The notes beneath the pieces were generated by a model. That model was given only the letters and a program-made list of their open reading frames with translations. It made no database searches and was not told the origin of the DNA. 64,000 bases of DNA from positions 248,001-312,000 of the forward strand of contig NZ_JAHXBU010000090.1 in the NCBI RefSeq assembly GCF_020178975.1, written 5' to 3'. The position numbers were made by a program, and so were the translations under genes. This DNA is from Cesiribacter sp. SM1. GTDB lineage: Bacteria > Bacteroidota > Bacteroidia > Cytophagales > Cyclobacteriaceae. Below, piece by piece: positions 54,692 through 63,363 of the stretch (position 1 is its first letter; each line of letters starts with the position of its first letter).

Positions 54692-55537
54692 ATGGAAAGA
54701 TTATTGATAGGATTTTTTACACTGGCCACCATTTTCCTGGCACTTTTTTCGGCCTGCTCATCAGGTTCGGATGAGGAACCGGAGCCTGTAGTGCCCGATG
54801 AGGAAGTTGTTGTGGAAACGGTTAAGGTAATGTCCTACAATATACACCATGCCAATCCGCCAGCCCGCCCCGGAGAAATCGATCTTGATGCAATTGCCAG
54901 TGTGATCAGGACGCAGAATCCTGATGTAGTGGCCCTGCAGGAGGTTGATGTAAACACCGAAAGATCAGGCCCCTTTAACCAGGCAGCGGAACTTGCCGAC
55001 AGGCTCGATATGCACTACTTTTTCGGGAAAGCTATTGATTACCAGGGTGGAGAATATGGCGTGGCCATTCTCTCCAGGTATCCATTGTCGGAAACGGTGG
55101 TGCATCGCCTACCTACCAGGGCAGGATCTAATGGCGAGCCCAGGGTGCTGACAACTGCTAAGCTAAGCCTGCCGGGGGGTACGAGCATCAGGTTTGGCAG
55201 CACCCACCTCGATGCCCAGAGCAGTGATGAAAACCGCCTCCTGCAGATCGAAGAGGTATTAGAAATTGCCAGCGGGGAGGAACTGCCCTTTATCATCGCC
55301 GGTGATTTTAATGCAGTACCTGATTCTGAGGTAATGAACATATTCGACAGCCACTTCACACTCAGCTGCCGGCTATGTCCTGCAACAAGTTCTGCCAGAA
55401 ATCCTGTCAGGACCATTGATTACATTGCTTTTCATCATCCGGAAAGAAAATTCAGTGTTAAAAGCCACCAGGCAGTAAATGAAAAACAAGCCTCTGACCA
55501 CCTTCCTATTGTAGCAGAAATTAATGTTCTGGAATAG
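54692..55537 (+). CDS. EEP family phosphoesterase lipoprotein 2
   Basis: 281 residues. Lipobox LFSAC (Cys22) and an acidic linker, then EEP motifs SYNIHHANPP, LQEVDVNTERSG, GVAILSRYPLSE, STHLDA, AGDFNAVPDSE, TIDYIAF and ASDHLPIVAEI. The CRLC pair matches the Cys pairs of the other paralogues. Very similar to EEP 3 (57091) and less to EEP 1. It lies between the two propeller genes. Confidence 0.9.
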   Translation: MERLLIGFFTLATIFLALFSACSSGSDEEPEPVVPDEEVVVETVKVMSYNIHHANPPARPGEIDLDAIASVIRTQNPDVVALQEVDVNTERSGPFNQAAELADRLDMHYFFGKAIDYQGGEYGVAILSRYPLSETVVHRLPTRAGSNGEPRVLTTAKLSLPGGTSIRFGSTHLDAQSSDENRLLQIEEVLEIASGEELPFIIAGDFNAVPDSEVMNIFDSHFTLSCRLCPATSSARNPVRTIDYIAFHHPERKFSVKSHQAVNEKQASDHLPIVAEINVLE

Positions 55538-55595
55538 CCCAATAGATTTTTTTAAAACGACCGACTGACGATACAGACTTATAAACCATCCTGTT

Positions 55596-57083
55596 ATGAA
55601 ATTAAGAAACTTACTCATTTTATATTCGATCATCAGCATTGGCATGATTGCTTGTGACGATGATGAAGCCCAGGAAACGCTGGTAACACCCCGGGCCAAC
55701 TTTACTTACACGCCTGCAGCACCGGTAGAAGGGGATGAAGTTGCTTTTACCGCCGCTGCTGTGGAGGGATCCAGTGATATCACTACCTGGAACTGGCATT
55801 TTGGGGATGCAGATTCAAGCCTGTCTGTTGAACAGAATCCTACTTTTATTTATGAAAGCCCGGGCACCTACGAAGTAACCCTGGAAGTAACAGATGCCGC
55901 TAAGAACGTCTTCAAGATTTCAAAACCAGTAACCGTAATCAAAGCAGAGTTTCCTGCTTCGGTTGTATGGGAGTATACCACCGAAAATGCAGTAGCTAAC
56001 ATCAACGATGGCTCCAGTGCACCAGTTATTGGCGACGATGGTACCATCTATTATGTAGAGTCAAGGGCAGGAGCGCTCAGTAGCGTGGTGGCTGTAACAG
56101 ATGCAGGAGAAAATGCAACATTGAAATGGGCATCAAGTGCTGTGGAGGGAGATCTTCCCAATGCGCCCTCTATCGGGCCTGATGGCAACATCTTTATCAA
56201 CGCCTGGGTAGACGACAGGGCTATTTCCAAGATCAGTGCCGCCGATGGTACGATTCTCTGGAGTGGCGCAATAGGTACTGATGTATCTAATAATACCCCG
56301 GCCATAGATTCACAGGGCAATACCTACCATGGTTCAAGAGCACAGGGTGCAAATGGAGGCGTTTTCTCCTGGGGTCCCGATGGAGAAAAGCGCTGGGAAA
56401 TTACTGGTGTTGGTGCCTTTTATGCAGCTCCTGTGATTAGTGCAGATGAGAGCACCGTGTACTTTCTCAATACCAATGAAGGGAAAATCTGGGCAGTGAA
56501 TGCTGCAGATGGCACCCAGAAATGGGCTGAACCAGTGGGTCTGGATGCCGGTATACATGGTTCCTCTTTGTCTATGGATGCAGATGGTACCATTTATTTT
56601 ACCACCAACACACATGTAGCCGCCATAACAGATCAGGGCGAAACCGGCGCGGTAAAATGGACTGCCGAAGTTGATGATGCATCTAACTCGGGTGTGGTGG
56701 TAGGTCCTGACGGAACGCTCTACACAGGTTCTGTAGGAGGCTTGCTGGCTATGAATCCTGCAGATGGAAGCGTGTTATGGACCTACGATGCCGAGATCAG
56801 GGAAAGTGTTCCCGCTGTGGATATGAACGGGAACATTTATGTAGGTACTGCAGATGGCAGAATGCTGATCATCAATGCCGCAGGTGAGCTGGAAAAAGAG
56901 CTGGAGCTGGGCGATAATGTTACCAATTCTCCTACCATTGCCAGCGACGGAACGGTGTACATAGAATCTAAGGATGGCGATACCATCAAGCTATTTAAAA
57001 TAGCAGTGGCAAATAGTGGCCCAGCCGATTCTGCATGGCCCATGAAGGGACAAAATGTTAAAAACACCGGCAAAGCACGCTAA
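55596..57083 (+). CDS. PKD and PQQ-like beta-propeller lipoprotein 2
   Basis: 495 residues, lipobox MIAC (Cys20), PKD about 33-115 (DITTWNWHFGDADSS) and a propeller about 122-490. The propeller is almost the same as that of 53118-54614 while the PKD part has diverged, which fits recent duplication or gene conversion limited to the propeller. It ends SAWPMKGQNVKNTGKAR. The EEP 3 gene starts eight bases after its stop. Confidence 0.9.
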   Translation: MKLRNLLILYSIISIGMIACDDDEAQETLVTPRANFTYTPAAPVEGDEVAFTAAAVEGSSDITTWNWHFGDADSSLSVEQNPTFIYESPGTYEVTLEVTDAAKNVFKISKPVTVIKAEFPASVVWEYTTENAVANINDGSSAPVIGDDGTIYYVESRAGALSSVVAVTDAGENATLKWASSAVEGDLPNAPSIGPDGNIFINAWVDDRAISKISAADGTILWSGAIGTDVSNNTPAIDSQGNTYHGSRAQGANGGVFSWGPDGEKRWEITGVGAFYAAPVISADESTVYFLNTNEGKIWAVNAADGTQKWAEPVGLDAGIHGSSLSMDADGTIYFTTNTHVAAITDQGETGAVKWTAEVDDASNSGVVVGPDGTLYTGSVGGLLAMNPADGSVLWTYDAEIRESVPAVDMNGNIYVGTADGRMLIINAAGELEKELELGDNVTNSPTIASDGTVYIESKDGDTIKLFKIAVANSGPADSAWPMKGQNVKNTGKAR

Positions 57084-57090
57084 GCAGACA

Positions 57091-57936
57091 ATGTCAAGAC
57101 AAATGCATATGAGCAGATTACTACTAACTTTAATTATAAGTGTTACTTTTCTGGCAGGCGGCTGTAACAGGCAAATGGGCACATCCGGGTCTGCAAATGC
57201 TACAGAACGGGTAGATAAGCTGAAGGTGATGTCGTACAACATTCATCATGCCAACCCTCCCAGCAGGGAAGGCTATATTGATCTGGATGCAATAGCAGCT
57301 GTAATCAAGGCTCAGGATCCGGATCTGCTGGCGCTGCAGGAAGTAGATGTAAATACCGAGCGATCGGGAGCTTTTAATCAGGCCGAAGAACTGGCCAGAA
57401 GGCTCAGCATGAATTACTACTTTGGCAAAGCCATCGATTACCAGGGTGGTGAATATGGCGTAGCCATACTTTCTAAATACCCTATATCGGAAACAGTGGT
57501 AAACAGACTGCCAACCCAAGAGGGTACCAGGGGTGAGCCGCGCATACTGGCTACGGCTAAGGTTACCCTGCCCGATGGTACCCACATCCGCTTTGGCAGT
57601 ACGCACCTGGATGCACAACGGGAGCCGGTTAACAGGCAGCTGCAAATCAATAAGATTGCAGAGATAGCCCAGGCGGAGAAGCTTCCCTTTATCATTGCAG
57701 GCGATTTTAATGCAACACCTGATTCGGAGATCATCCAGGTGTTAGACCAGCACTTTACCAGGAGCTGTATGCAGTGTGAACCCACCATACCAGTTAATAA
57801 TCCCAGCAGAACCATTGATTTCATTGCCTTCAGCCATCCTGCAGATAAGTTCAAGGCAGGCAGCCAGCAGGTAATCAACGAAACCTATGCTTCAGATCAT
57901 TTACCCATTGTAGCAGAGATCAACATTGAAGAATAA
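57091..57936 (+). CDS. EEP family phosphoesterase lipoprotein 3
   Basis: 281 residues from the Met of MSRQMHMSRL; the Met six codons later gives an even cleaner lipoprotein signal (lipobox AGGC). EEP motifs: SYNIHHANPPS, LQEVDVNTERSG, GVAILSKYPISE, STHLDAQ, AGDFNATPDSE, TIDFIAF and ASDHLPIVAEI; Cys pair CMQC. A longer frame opens inside the preceding gene (57055) but lacks a signal at its start. The metallophosphoesterase gene begins four bases after the stop. Confidence 0.9.
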   Translation: MSRQMHMSRLLLTLIISVTFLAGGCNRQMGTSGSANATERVDKLKVMSYNIHHANPPSREGYIDLDAIAAVIKAQDPDLLALQEVDVNTERSGAFNQAEELARRLSMNYYFGKAIDYQGGEYGVAILSKYPISETVVNRLPTQEGTRGEPRILATAKVTLPDGTHIRFGSTHLDAQREPVNRQLQINKIAEIAQAEKLPFIIAGDFNATPDSEIIQVLDQHFTRSCMQCEPTIPVNNPSRTIDFIAFSHPADKFKAGSQQVINETYASDHLPIVAEINIEE

Positions 57937-57940
57937 ATAC

Positions 57941-59809
57941 ATGAAGTATTTTAAATCTATATGCTTTGCGCTTCTGACCATTCCATGCCTAAGCTTTGGC
58001 TTTCAGCAGCAGCAACAGCAGGGCGATACCCTTCGGTTTGCAGTTGTTACCGATACCCACATTGGCAAATCCGGCAACAACAAAGGGCTGGCAGCCATTG
58101 TGGAGGATATTAACCAGAACCCGGAGATAGATTTTGTACTTCATGCAGGAGATGTAAGCGATTTTGGTACCGCAAGCCAGCTGGCCGATGCCAAAAACCT
58201 GATGGAAGGGCTCACAAAGCCCTATTATATTGTGCCGGGAAACCACGATACGGGCTGGTCCGACAGCGGTGGTCTTACCTATAATGTGCACTGGAAAGAT
58301 CAGAAGTTTCTGGCAGATATCGGGGGTGTACGCTTTATTGGTGTCAGCACCGGCCCTTACGGGCGCATGTCGAGGGGCTATGTGCCACTAGACCAGATGC
58401 GATGGCTGGACAGCCTGGTAATGGTAACCCCCAAAGACCAGCGGGTGGTGTTTCTTACCCACTACCCCCTGGATGAGGGCCTGAGCAACTATTATCAGCT
58501 GATAGAAAAGCTCCGTGAGCTGAACACTGTAGCCGTTTTTGTAGGGCACGGCCATGTTAACAAAGTGTTTAATTTTGGAGGCATTACCGGTGTCATGACA
58601 AGAACGGCCCAATCCCGCAAAGGAACCTTTGCCTACAACACCGTTACGCTAACGCCAGATTCTGTCTTGGTAAAAATGGTTGATGTGGGGCAGCCGGCCA
58701 ATCCCCTGTGGGCCTCCCTGCGCCTGCGTGGCAATACAGAAAGGCCTCCCTTTTCAGCCCCGGAATCCGATGCGGCACCTGTCAGAAAGGAGCACCAGGA
58801 TGTAAAGGCAGTCTGGACCTACCAGGACAGGGGCAATATAGTGGCAAGCCCTGCCATATGGAAAAACAGTGTGCTGATCGGCAACCTGCTGGGAGAGTTT
58901 AAATCGCTGGATGTTGAAACTGCCAAAGTGAACTGGCAGTTCAGGGCAGGCCAGTCGATTTACTCAACGGCTGATGTAGCAGGTAACCGGGTGGTGTTTG
59001 GCGCTGCCGATAGTACCATCTACTGCCTGAATGCCAAAACCGGCAGCCTTCTCTGGAAGGTAAAAACAGGGGCGCCAGTATTGGCCTCGCCTGTCATAGA
59101 CAATAAGCGGGTGTACATCGGCAGCAGCGACCTCAAGTTCAGGGCCATCGACCTGGCATCTGGCAAAGTTATCTGGACCTACGAGGGCCTGGCAGGTTTT
59201 CCGCCCAGCAAGCCTGCCGTGGGGGAGGGTAAAGTGGTATTTGGTACCTGGAATAAAACCCTTTATGCCCTGAACACCAAAGATGGTTCCCTGGCCTGGG
59301 AATGGAAAAATAACGACTACAGCCATTACTACTCACCGGCCATGAGCATCCCGGTAATTCAGAATGGTAAAGTATATATGGTTGCGCCAGATGAAAAACT
59401 TCGTGAGTTTGACCTGAAAACCGGGGAGCAAACCTTTGTGAGCGACAGATTTAGAGTAAGAGAATCACTTGGCGGGAAAAGCAGCAAGAACTGGCTTGTT
59501 GCTAAAACCATGCAGGATACCATTGTGGCCTGGAGCACTAAGAAGGGGCAACCGGAACCCATCTTTAAAATTTCTGGAGAATTTGGCAGAGACTTTTCTC
59601 ATTCTGCCCCCGCCTTTGATGATAGAACCACCTTTTTCTTTGGAACTACCTTTGGACGGGTATATGCAGTGGATATAGAAGCGAAACAGGTAAAGTGGAT
59701 TTACCAGCTTAGTGAGGATATGGTAAATACTGTAAAGCCCCTGAAGAATGGAGCAGGTGTTTTAGCAACCAGTGCAGACGGAAAAATAGTGCTGCTAAGG
59801 GGTTCATAA
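57941..59809 (+). CDS. Secreted metallophosphoesterase fused to PQQ-like propeller
   Basis: 622 residues from MKYFKSICF. Signal peptide (about 1-20), a Gln-rich stretch, calcineurin-like phosphoesterase (about 30-240) with VTDTHIG, AGDVSDFG, PGNHD, THYP and GHGHVN, the full dimetal set, and a PQQ/BamB-like propeller (about 285-620; SPAIWKNSVLIGNL, SSDLKFRAIDLASGKVIWTYEG). The fusion puts the hydrolase and propeller found as separate genes upstream into one chain. It likely cleaves a phosphodiester in the periplasm or outside. No lipobox. Confidence 0.9.
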   Translation: MKYFKSICFALLTIPCLSFGFQQQQQQGDTLRFAVVTDTHIGKSGNNKGLAAIVEDINQNPEIDFVLHAGDVSDFGTASQLADAKNLMEGLTKPYYIVPGNHDTGWSDSGGLTYNVHWKDQKFLADIGGVRFIGVSTGPYGRMSRGYVPLDQMRWLDSLVMVTPKDQRVVFLTHYPLDEGLSNYYQLIEKLRELNTVAVFVGHGHVNKVFNFGGITGVMTRTAQSRKGTFAYNTVTLTPDSVLVKMVDVGQPANPLWASLRLRGNTERPPFSAPESDAAPVRKEHQDVKAVWTYQDRGNIVASPAIWKNSVLIGNLLGEFKSLDVETAKVNWQFRAGQSIYSTADVAGNRVVFGAADSTIYCLNAKTGSLLWKVKTGAPVLASPVIDNKRVYIGSSDLKFRAIDLASGKVIWTYEGLAGFPPSKPAVGEGKVVFGTWNKTLYALNTKDGSLAWEWKNNDYSHYYSPAMSIPVIQNGKVYMVAPDEKLREFDLKTGEQTFVSDRFRVRESLGGKSSKNWLVAKTMQDTIVAWSTKKGQPEPIFKISGEFGRDFSHSAPAFDDRTTFFFGTTFGRVYAVDIEAKQVKWIYQLSEDMVNTVKPLKNGAGVLATSADGKIVLLRGS

Positions 59810-59990
59810 GCTCGGCATAGGTTTATGGCCTGGTTAGCAGGAGTTTGATTATTCTGGATCTGATAGATTATTAACATTTTTGATGTGTAACATAGACAGA
59901 CTGTATAAGCCCATTATATCCTGTATACAAAAATAATTTAGCAGGCTGTAATATCTGTGATGCTAATATTAGGATTAAGTTAAGATTGCT

Positions 59991-59998
59991 TACTTTTG
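59991..59998 (+). promoter_or_regulatory. -7 box of the ROK regulator operon
   Basis: TACTTTTG, an exact TAnnTTTG, 73 bases before the ATG. AAAGG-TAGGT-CCTTT and TTAATTAATT (60043-60052) follow and could be operator sites. Confidence 0.45.
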
Positions 59999-60071
59999 TA
60001 AAATATTTATAAAAGGTAGGTCCTTTAAAATAAAAATCTTGATTAATTAATTACTTCCAAGCAGGCTAAAC

Positions 60072-61316
60072 ATGAGTACGATAATAAAAGGTGAGTCTTA
60101 TCTTGATACACTCAATAATGTTGAGCGAAAAAAGCATACCCAAAAGATTAAGATAATTAAGCATCTTTATGTGAAAGGCTCCCGGACTAATTCTGAACTC
60201 TGTAATGTAATCGGGATGAGTTCGCCTACCTCTATGAGTCTGCTTAATGAGTTGATGTCAGAAGGCTTGGTTGAAAAGCAGGGAAGGGCAAAATCTGAGG
60301 GAGGAAGAAAGCCTGATCTTTATGGTTTAAGAGACAATTCACTCTTTGTGCTTAGCATTGCCATGGGCCGGTTTAAAACCAGGATGGCCATCTTCGACAA
60401 CAACAATAATAACATTACAGGAATCAAGACTTTCCCCATACGGGTTTCTGATGGAATAGGGGCGCATGAGCTGCTGTATCAGCATGCACAGGATGTAATC
60501 AGCAGCTCGGGCATTGATACCAGAAAGCTTATGGGGGTGGGCCTGAATATGCCAGGTCTGGTAGATTCAAAGGAAGGTAACAATTTTACCTATATGAACC
60601 CTCCGGAAGGTTCGCCTTCGCTGCAGCAGCTGCTTGAAGATAAATTCCAGAAACCTGTACACATAGAAAATGATGTTAAGGCATCGGCACTGGCTGAGTA
60701 CAGGTTTGGTCTTGCCCATGGAAAAAAAGATGTACTGGTACTTTCACTCGACTGGGGTATTGGTTTGGGTGTTATACTGGATGGAAAACTACAGCGTGGC
60801 ACCACTGGCTATTCCGGTGAAATAGGCCATATTCCTTTCGTAAACGATGGTGCTCTCTGTTACTGTGGTAAACGTGGCTGCCTGGAAACAGTGGCTTCCG
60901 GTATTGCACTTGCCCGCCTGGCCAAAGAGGGAATAAAGTCGGGGCAGAATTCCCTTCTGAACGAATTATCAGACCAGGAGATAGATCGCATAGAACCGCA
61001 GCTGGTGATAGATGCCGCAAACAGGGGAGACCAGTATGCCATTAGTATCCTGTCGCAGTTAGGCATGAACTTGGGAAAGGGGATTGCCATTTTAATGCAG
61101 CTCTACAATCCCGAGCTGGTAATTCTGGGTGGCAGAATTGCAGAGGCCAGGCAGTACATCACTACGCCTATTCAGCATTCCATCAACATCTACTGCATGA
61201 CACAGATACGGGAAAAAACAACCATAGCCTTATCAAAGCTTGGTCAGAATGCCGGTATACTCGGTTCGGTAGCCGTGGTAATGGAAAACATTTTTGAAGA
61301 TGTGATAGACTATTGA
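60072..61316 (+). CDS. ROK family transcriptional regulator (NagC/Mlc-like)
   Basis: 414 residues. Winged helix-turn-helix about 20-90 (SRTNSELCNVIGMSSPTSMSLLNELMSEGLV), then a ROK sugar-binding domain with GVGLNMPGLVD, IENDVKASALAEYRFG, GEIGHIPF and the zinc motif CYCGKRGCLE. ROK repressors sense a sugar or sugar-phosphate; with nagB next door, an amino-sugar such as GlcNAc-6-P is the likely inducer. It is 45 bases upstream of nagB, so it probably represses its own operon and perhaps susC. Confidence 0.92.
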   Translation: MSTIIKGESYLDTLNNVERKKHTQKIKIIKHLYVKGSRTNSELCNVIGMSSPTSMSLLNELMSEGLVEKQGRAKSEGGRKPDLYGLRDNSLFVLSIAMGRFKTRMAIFDNNNNNITGIKTFPIRVSDGIGAHELLYQHAQDVISSSGIDTRKLMGVGLNMPGLVDSKEGNNFTYMNPPEGSPSLQQLLEDKFQKPVHIENDVKASALAEYRFGLAHGKKDVLVLSLDWGIGLGVILDGKLQRGTTGYSGEIGHIPFVNDGALCYCGKRGCLETVASGIALARLAKEGIKSGQNSLLNELSDQEIDRIEPQLVIDAANRGDQYAISILSQLGMNLGKGIAILMQLYNPELVILGGRIAEARQYITTPIQHSINIYCMTQIREKTTIALSKLGQNAGILGSVAVVMENIFEDVIDY

Positions 61317-61361
61317 TATCTGCTAAAAGCTTCAGGTAAAGAATTTTTAAATATTTATACT

Positions 61362-63281
61362 ATGTCTCGATTAAACCTTTTAGAAGAGACCCGTTTTGAG
61401 AAACTTCCGGTAACGGTTTATCCCGATGAACACATTGCTTCTAAAAAAGTAGCACAGCGCATTGCCGCACTCATTCGCAGCAAACAGCAGCAGGGTAAAT
61501 CTGCCGTATTGGGCCTGGCTACAGGCGCAACCCCGGTAGAAGTCTATGCGGAACTGGTGCGCCTGCATAGGGAAGAAGGGCTTAGCTTCAGCAATGTAAT
61601 TACCTTTAACCTGGATGAGTACTACCCCATGCAGCCAACGGCGCCGCAGAGCTACGTAACCTTCATGCACGAAAATCTCTTCGACCATATCGATATTGCC
61701 CCTGGTAATATTCACATACCAGATGGTACACTCGATAAAAAAGACATAGCCGCATACTGCCTGGAGTATGAAAATAAGATTGGTGCCCTGGGCGGACTGG
61801 ACCTGCAGATCCTGGGCATAGGCCGTACAGGTCACATAGGTTTTAACGAACCAGGTTCTGCACCAAATTCAGGCACCCGCCTGGTAACCCTCGATGATCT
61901 TACCCGCCGCGATGCTTCCAGGGATTTTGGCGGTAAAGAGAATGTGCCCACCAAAGCCATCACGATGGGCATTGGTACCATCTTCAAGGCACGCGAGATT
62001 ATTCTCATGGCCTGGAGCAAGAAAAAAGCACCCATCATTAAAAAAGCAGTAGAGGGGGAGATGTCTGGCGATGTACCGGCCACCTATCTGCAGCTTTCTG
62101 ATAATGTAGAATTTATCCTGGATACCGATGCAGCTTCGGAGCTCACCCGTTTTGATACGCCATGGCTGGTAAAGGACTGTGCCTGGGATGAAATGCTGAT
62201 TAAAAAAGCAGTGATCTGGCTCTCGAATACCGTTCAGAAACCAATTCTGAAGCTAACCGACGAAGACTACAACAACCATGGCATGGCCCAGCTGGCCACA
62301 GAAAAAGGTCCTGCTTATAACATCAACATCCAGGTATTTAACCAGCTGCAGCACACCATTACCGGCTGGCCCGGCGGCAAGCCCAATGCCGATGATTCGC
62401 AGCGCCCCGAGCGGGCAGATCCTGCTAAAAAGCGCTCCATCATTTTTTCTCCCCATCCCGATGATGATGTAATTTCCATGGGAGGCACCTTTATTCGCCT
62501 GGTAGACCAGGGGCACGAGGTGCACGTGGCCTACCAGACCTCCGGAAATACTGCCGTGTGGGATACAGATGTGCTACGCTATATGGAGTTTGCTATAGAC
62601 TTTAACAGGAGTATTGGCGATAGTGTGGAGCACCTGTGTTCAGTATATGAAGAAATGCGTGATTTCTTTAAGAAGAAGCAGCCCAACCAGGTAGACCTTC
62701 AGGTGATCCGCAATGTAAAAGGCTTTATACGCAAAACCGAGGCCTACGCAGGTGCCCGCTATGCAGGCTTGCCCGATACAAACATACATTTTATGGCCCT
62801 GCCTTTTTATGAAACCGGTAAAACACAGAAAAATCCGGTAACAGAAAAAGATGTACAGCTCACCATGGAACTGCTGCAGCAGGTAAAACCTCACCAGGTG
62901 TTTGCCGCCGGCGATTTCGCAGACCCGCATGGTACCCATATTGTTTGCTTCAGAATTATACTGGAAGCTCTAACCCGGCTGCGCAAAACAGAAGCATGGA
63001 CCAAAGACTGCTGGTTCTGGCTGTACAGGGGGGCATGGCAGGAATTTAAAACACATGAGATAGAAATGGCAGTGCCACTTTCGCCACAGGAGGTGGAGCG
63101 GAAGAACATCGCCATATTCCAGCATCAGTCACAGAAAGACAGGCCTGTCTTCCCGGGTGATGATGAAAGGGAATTCTGGGTGAGAGCCCGGGAGCGTAAT
63201 CGTGAAACAGCCAGAAATTACCATAAGCTGGGTCTTGCCGACTATGAGGCCATGGAAGCTTTTGTAATGTGGAAGTTTTAA
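61362..63281 (+). CDS. nagB: Glucosamine-6-P deaminase fused to PIG-L-like deacetylase
   Basis: 639 residues. NagB-like domain 1-300: FNLDEYYPM (Asp85, matching E. coli Asp72) and GIGRTGHIGFNEPGS with His158 and Glu163, but Thr156 where E. coli has Asp141. PIG-L/LmbE domain from about 355: SPHPDDDVISMGG (PHPDDD 364-369) and a further His pair in DPHGTHIVC. PIG-L enzymes are zinc N-deacetylases acting on GlcNAc groups. The fusion suggests deacetylation and deamination of GlcNAc-6-P on one chain. Similar long NagB proteins occur in Bacteroidota. Confidence 0.9.
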   Translation: MSRLNLLEETRFEKLPVTVYPDEHIASKKVAQRIAALIRSKQQQGKSAVLGLATGATPVEVYAELVRLHREEGLSFSNVITFNLDEYYPMQPTAPQSYVTFMHENLFDHIDIAPGNIHIPDGTLDKKDIAAYCLEYENKIGALGGLDLQILGIGRTGHIGFNEPGSAPNSGTRLVTLDDLTRRDASRDFGGKENVPTKAITMGIGTIFKAREIILMAWSKKKAPIIKKAVEGEMSGDVPATYLQLSDNVEFILDTDAASELTRFDTPWLVKDCAWDEMLIKKAVIWLSNTVQKPILKLTDEDYNNHGMAQLATEKGPAYNINIQVFNQLQHTITGWPGGKPNADDSQRPERADPAKKRSIIFSPHPDDDVISMGGTFIRLVDQGHEVHVAYQTSGNTAVWDTDVLRYMEFAIDFNRSIGDSVEHLCSVYEEMRDFFKKKQPNQVDLQVIRNVKGFIRKTEAYAGARYAGLPDTNIHFMALPFYETGKTQKNPVTEKDVQLTMELLQQVKPHQVFAAGDFADPHGTHIVCFRIILEALTRLRKTEAWTKDCWFWLYRGAWQEFKTHEIEMAVPLSPQEVERKNIAIFQHQSQKDRPVFPGDDEREFWVRARERNRETARNYHKLGLADYEAMEAFVMWKF

Positions 63282-63286
63282 CAGTG

Positions 63287-63318
63287 TTGCCGGAGCCTGT
63301 TAAAGCAGGCTTCGGCAA
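63287..63318 (+). other. Stem-loop between nagB and the ROK kinase gene
   Basis: TTGCCGGAGCCTG (63287-63299) pairs with CAGGCTTCGGCAA (63306-63318), thirteen pairs with one wobble. No T-run follows, so readthrough into the kinase is likely; it may protect the nagB mRNA end. Confidence 0.6.
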
Positions 63319-63363
63319 AATGTTGCATGTTGAGAGAAGGCTTTAATTTTTTAATTGTTCGTT

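Larger units (their letters stand above)
53118..55537 (+). repeat. Duplicated two-gene unit, copy A (propeller + EEP)
   Basis: Direct repeat at gene level with copy B (55596-57936). The propeller-coding parts share long nearly identical DNA, for example around 53522-53600 and 54277-54385, matching 55991-56069 and 56734-56840. Confidence 0.85.
55596..57936 (+). repeat. Duplicated two-gene unit, copy B (propeller + EEP)
   Basis: Counterpart of copy A at 53118-55537, same gene order and orientation. Recombination between copies would delete or amplify one EEP-propeller pair. Confidence 0.85.

Noticed and set aside
57055-57090. Upstream start of EEP 3 overlapping propeller 2
   Set aside because: It would bury the lipoprotein signal behind a charged extension; the later Met fits export.
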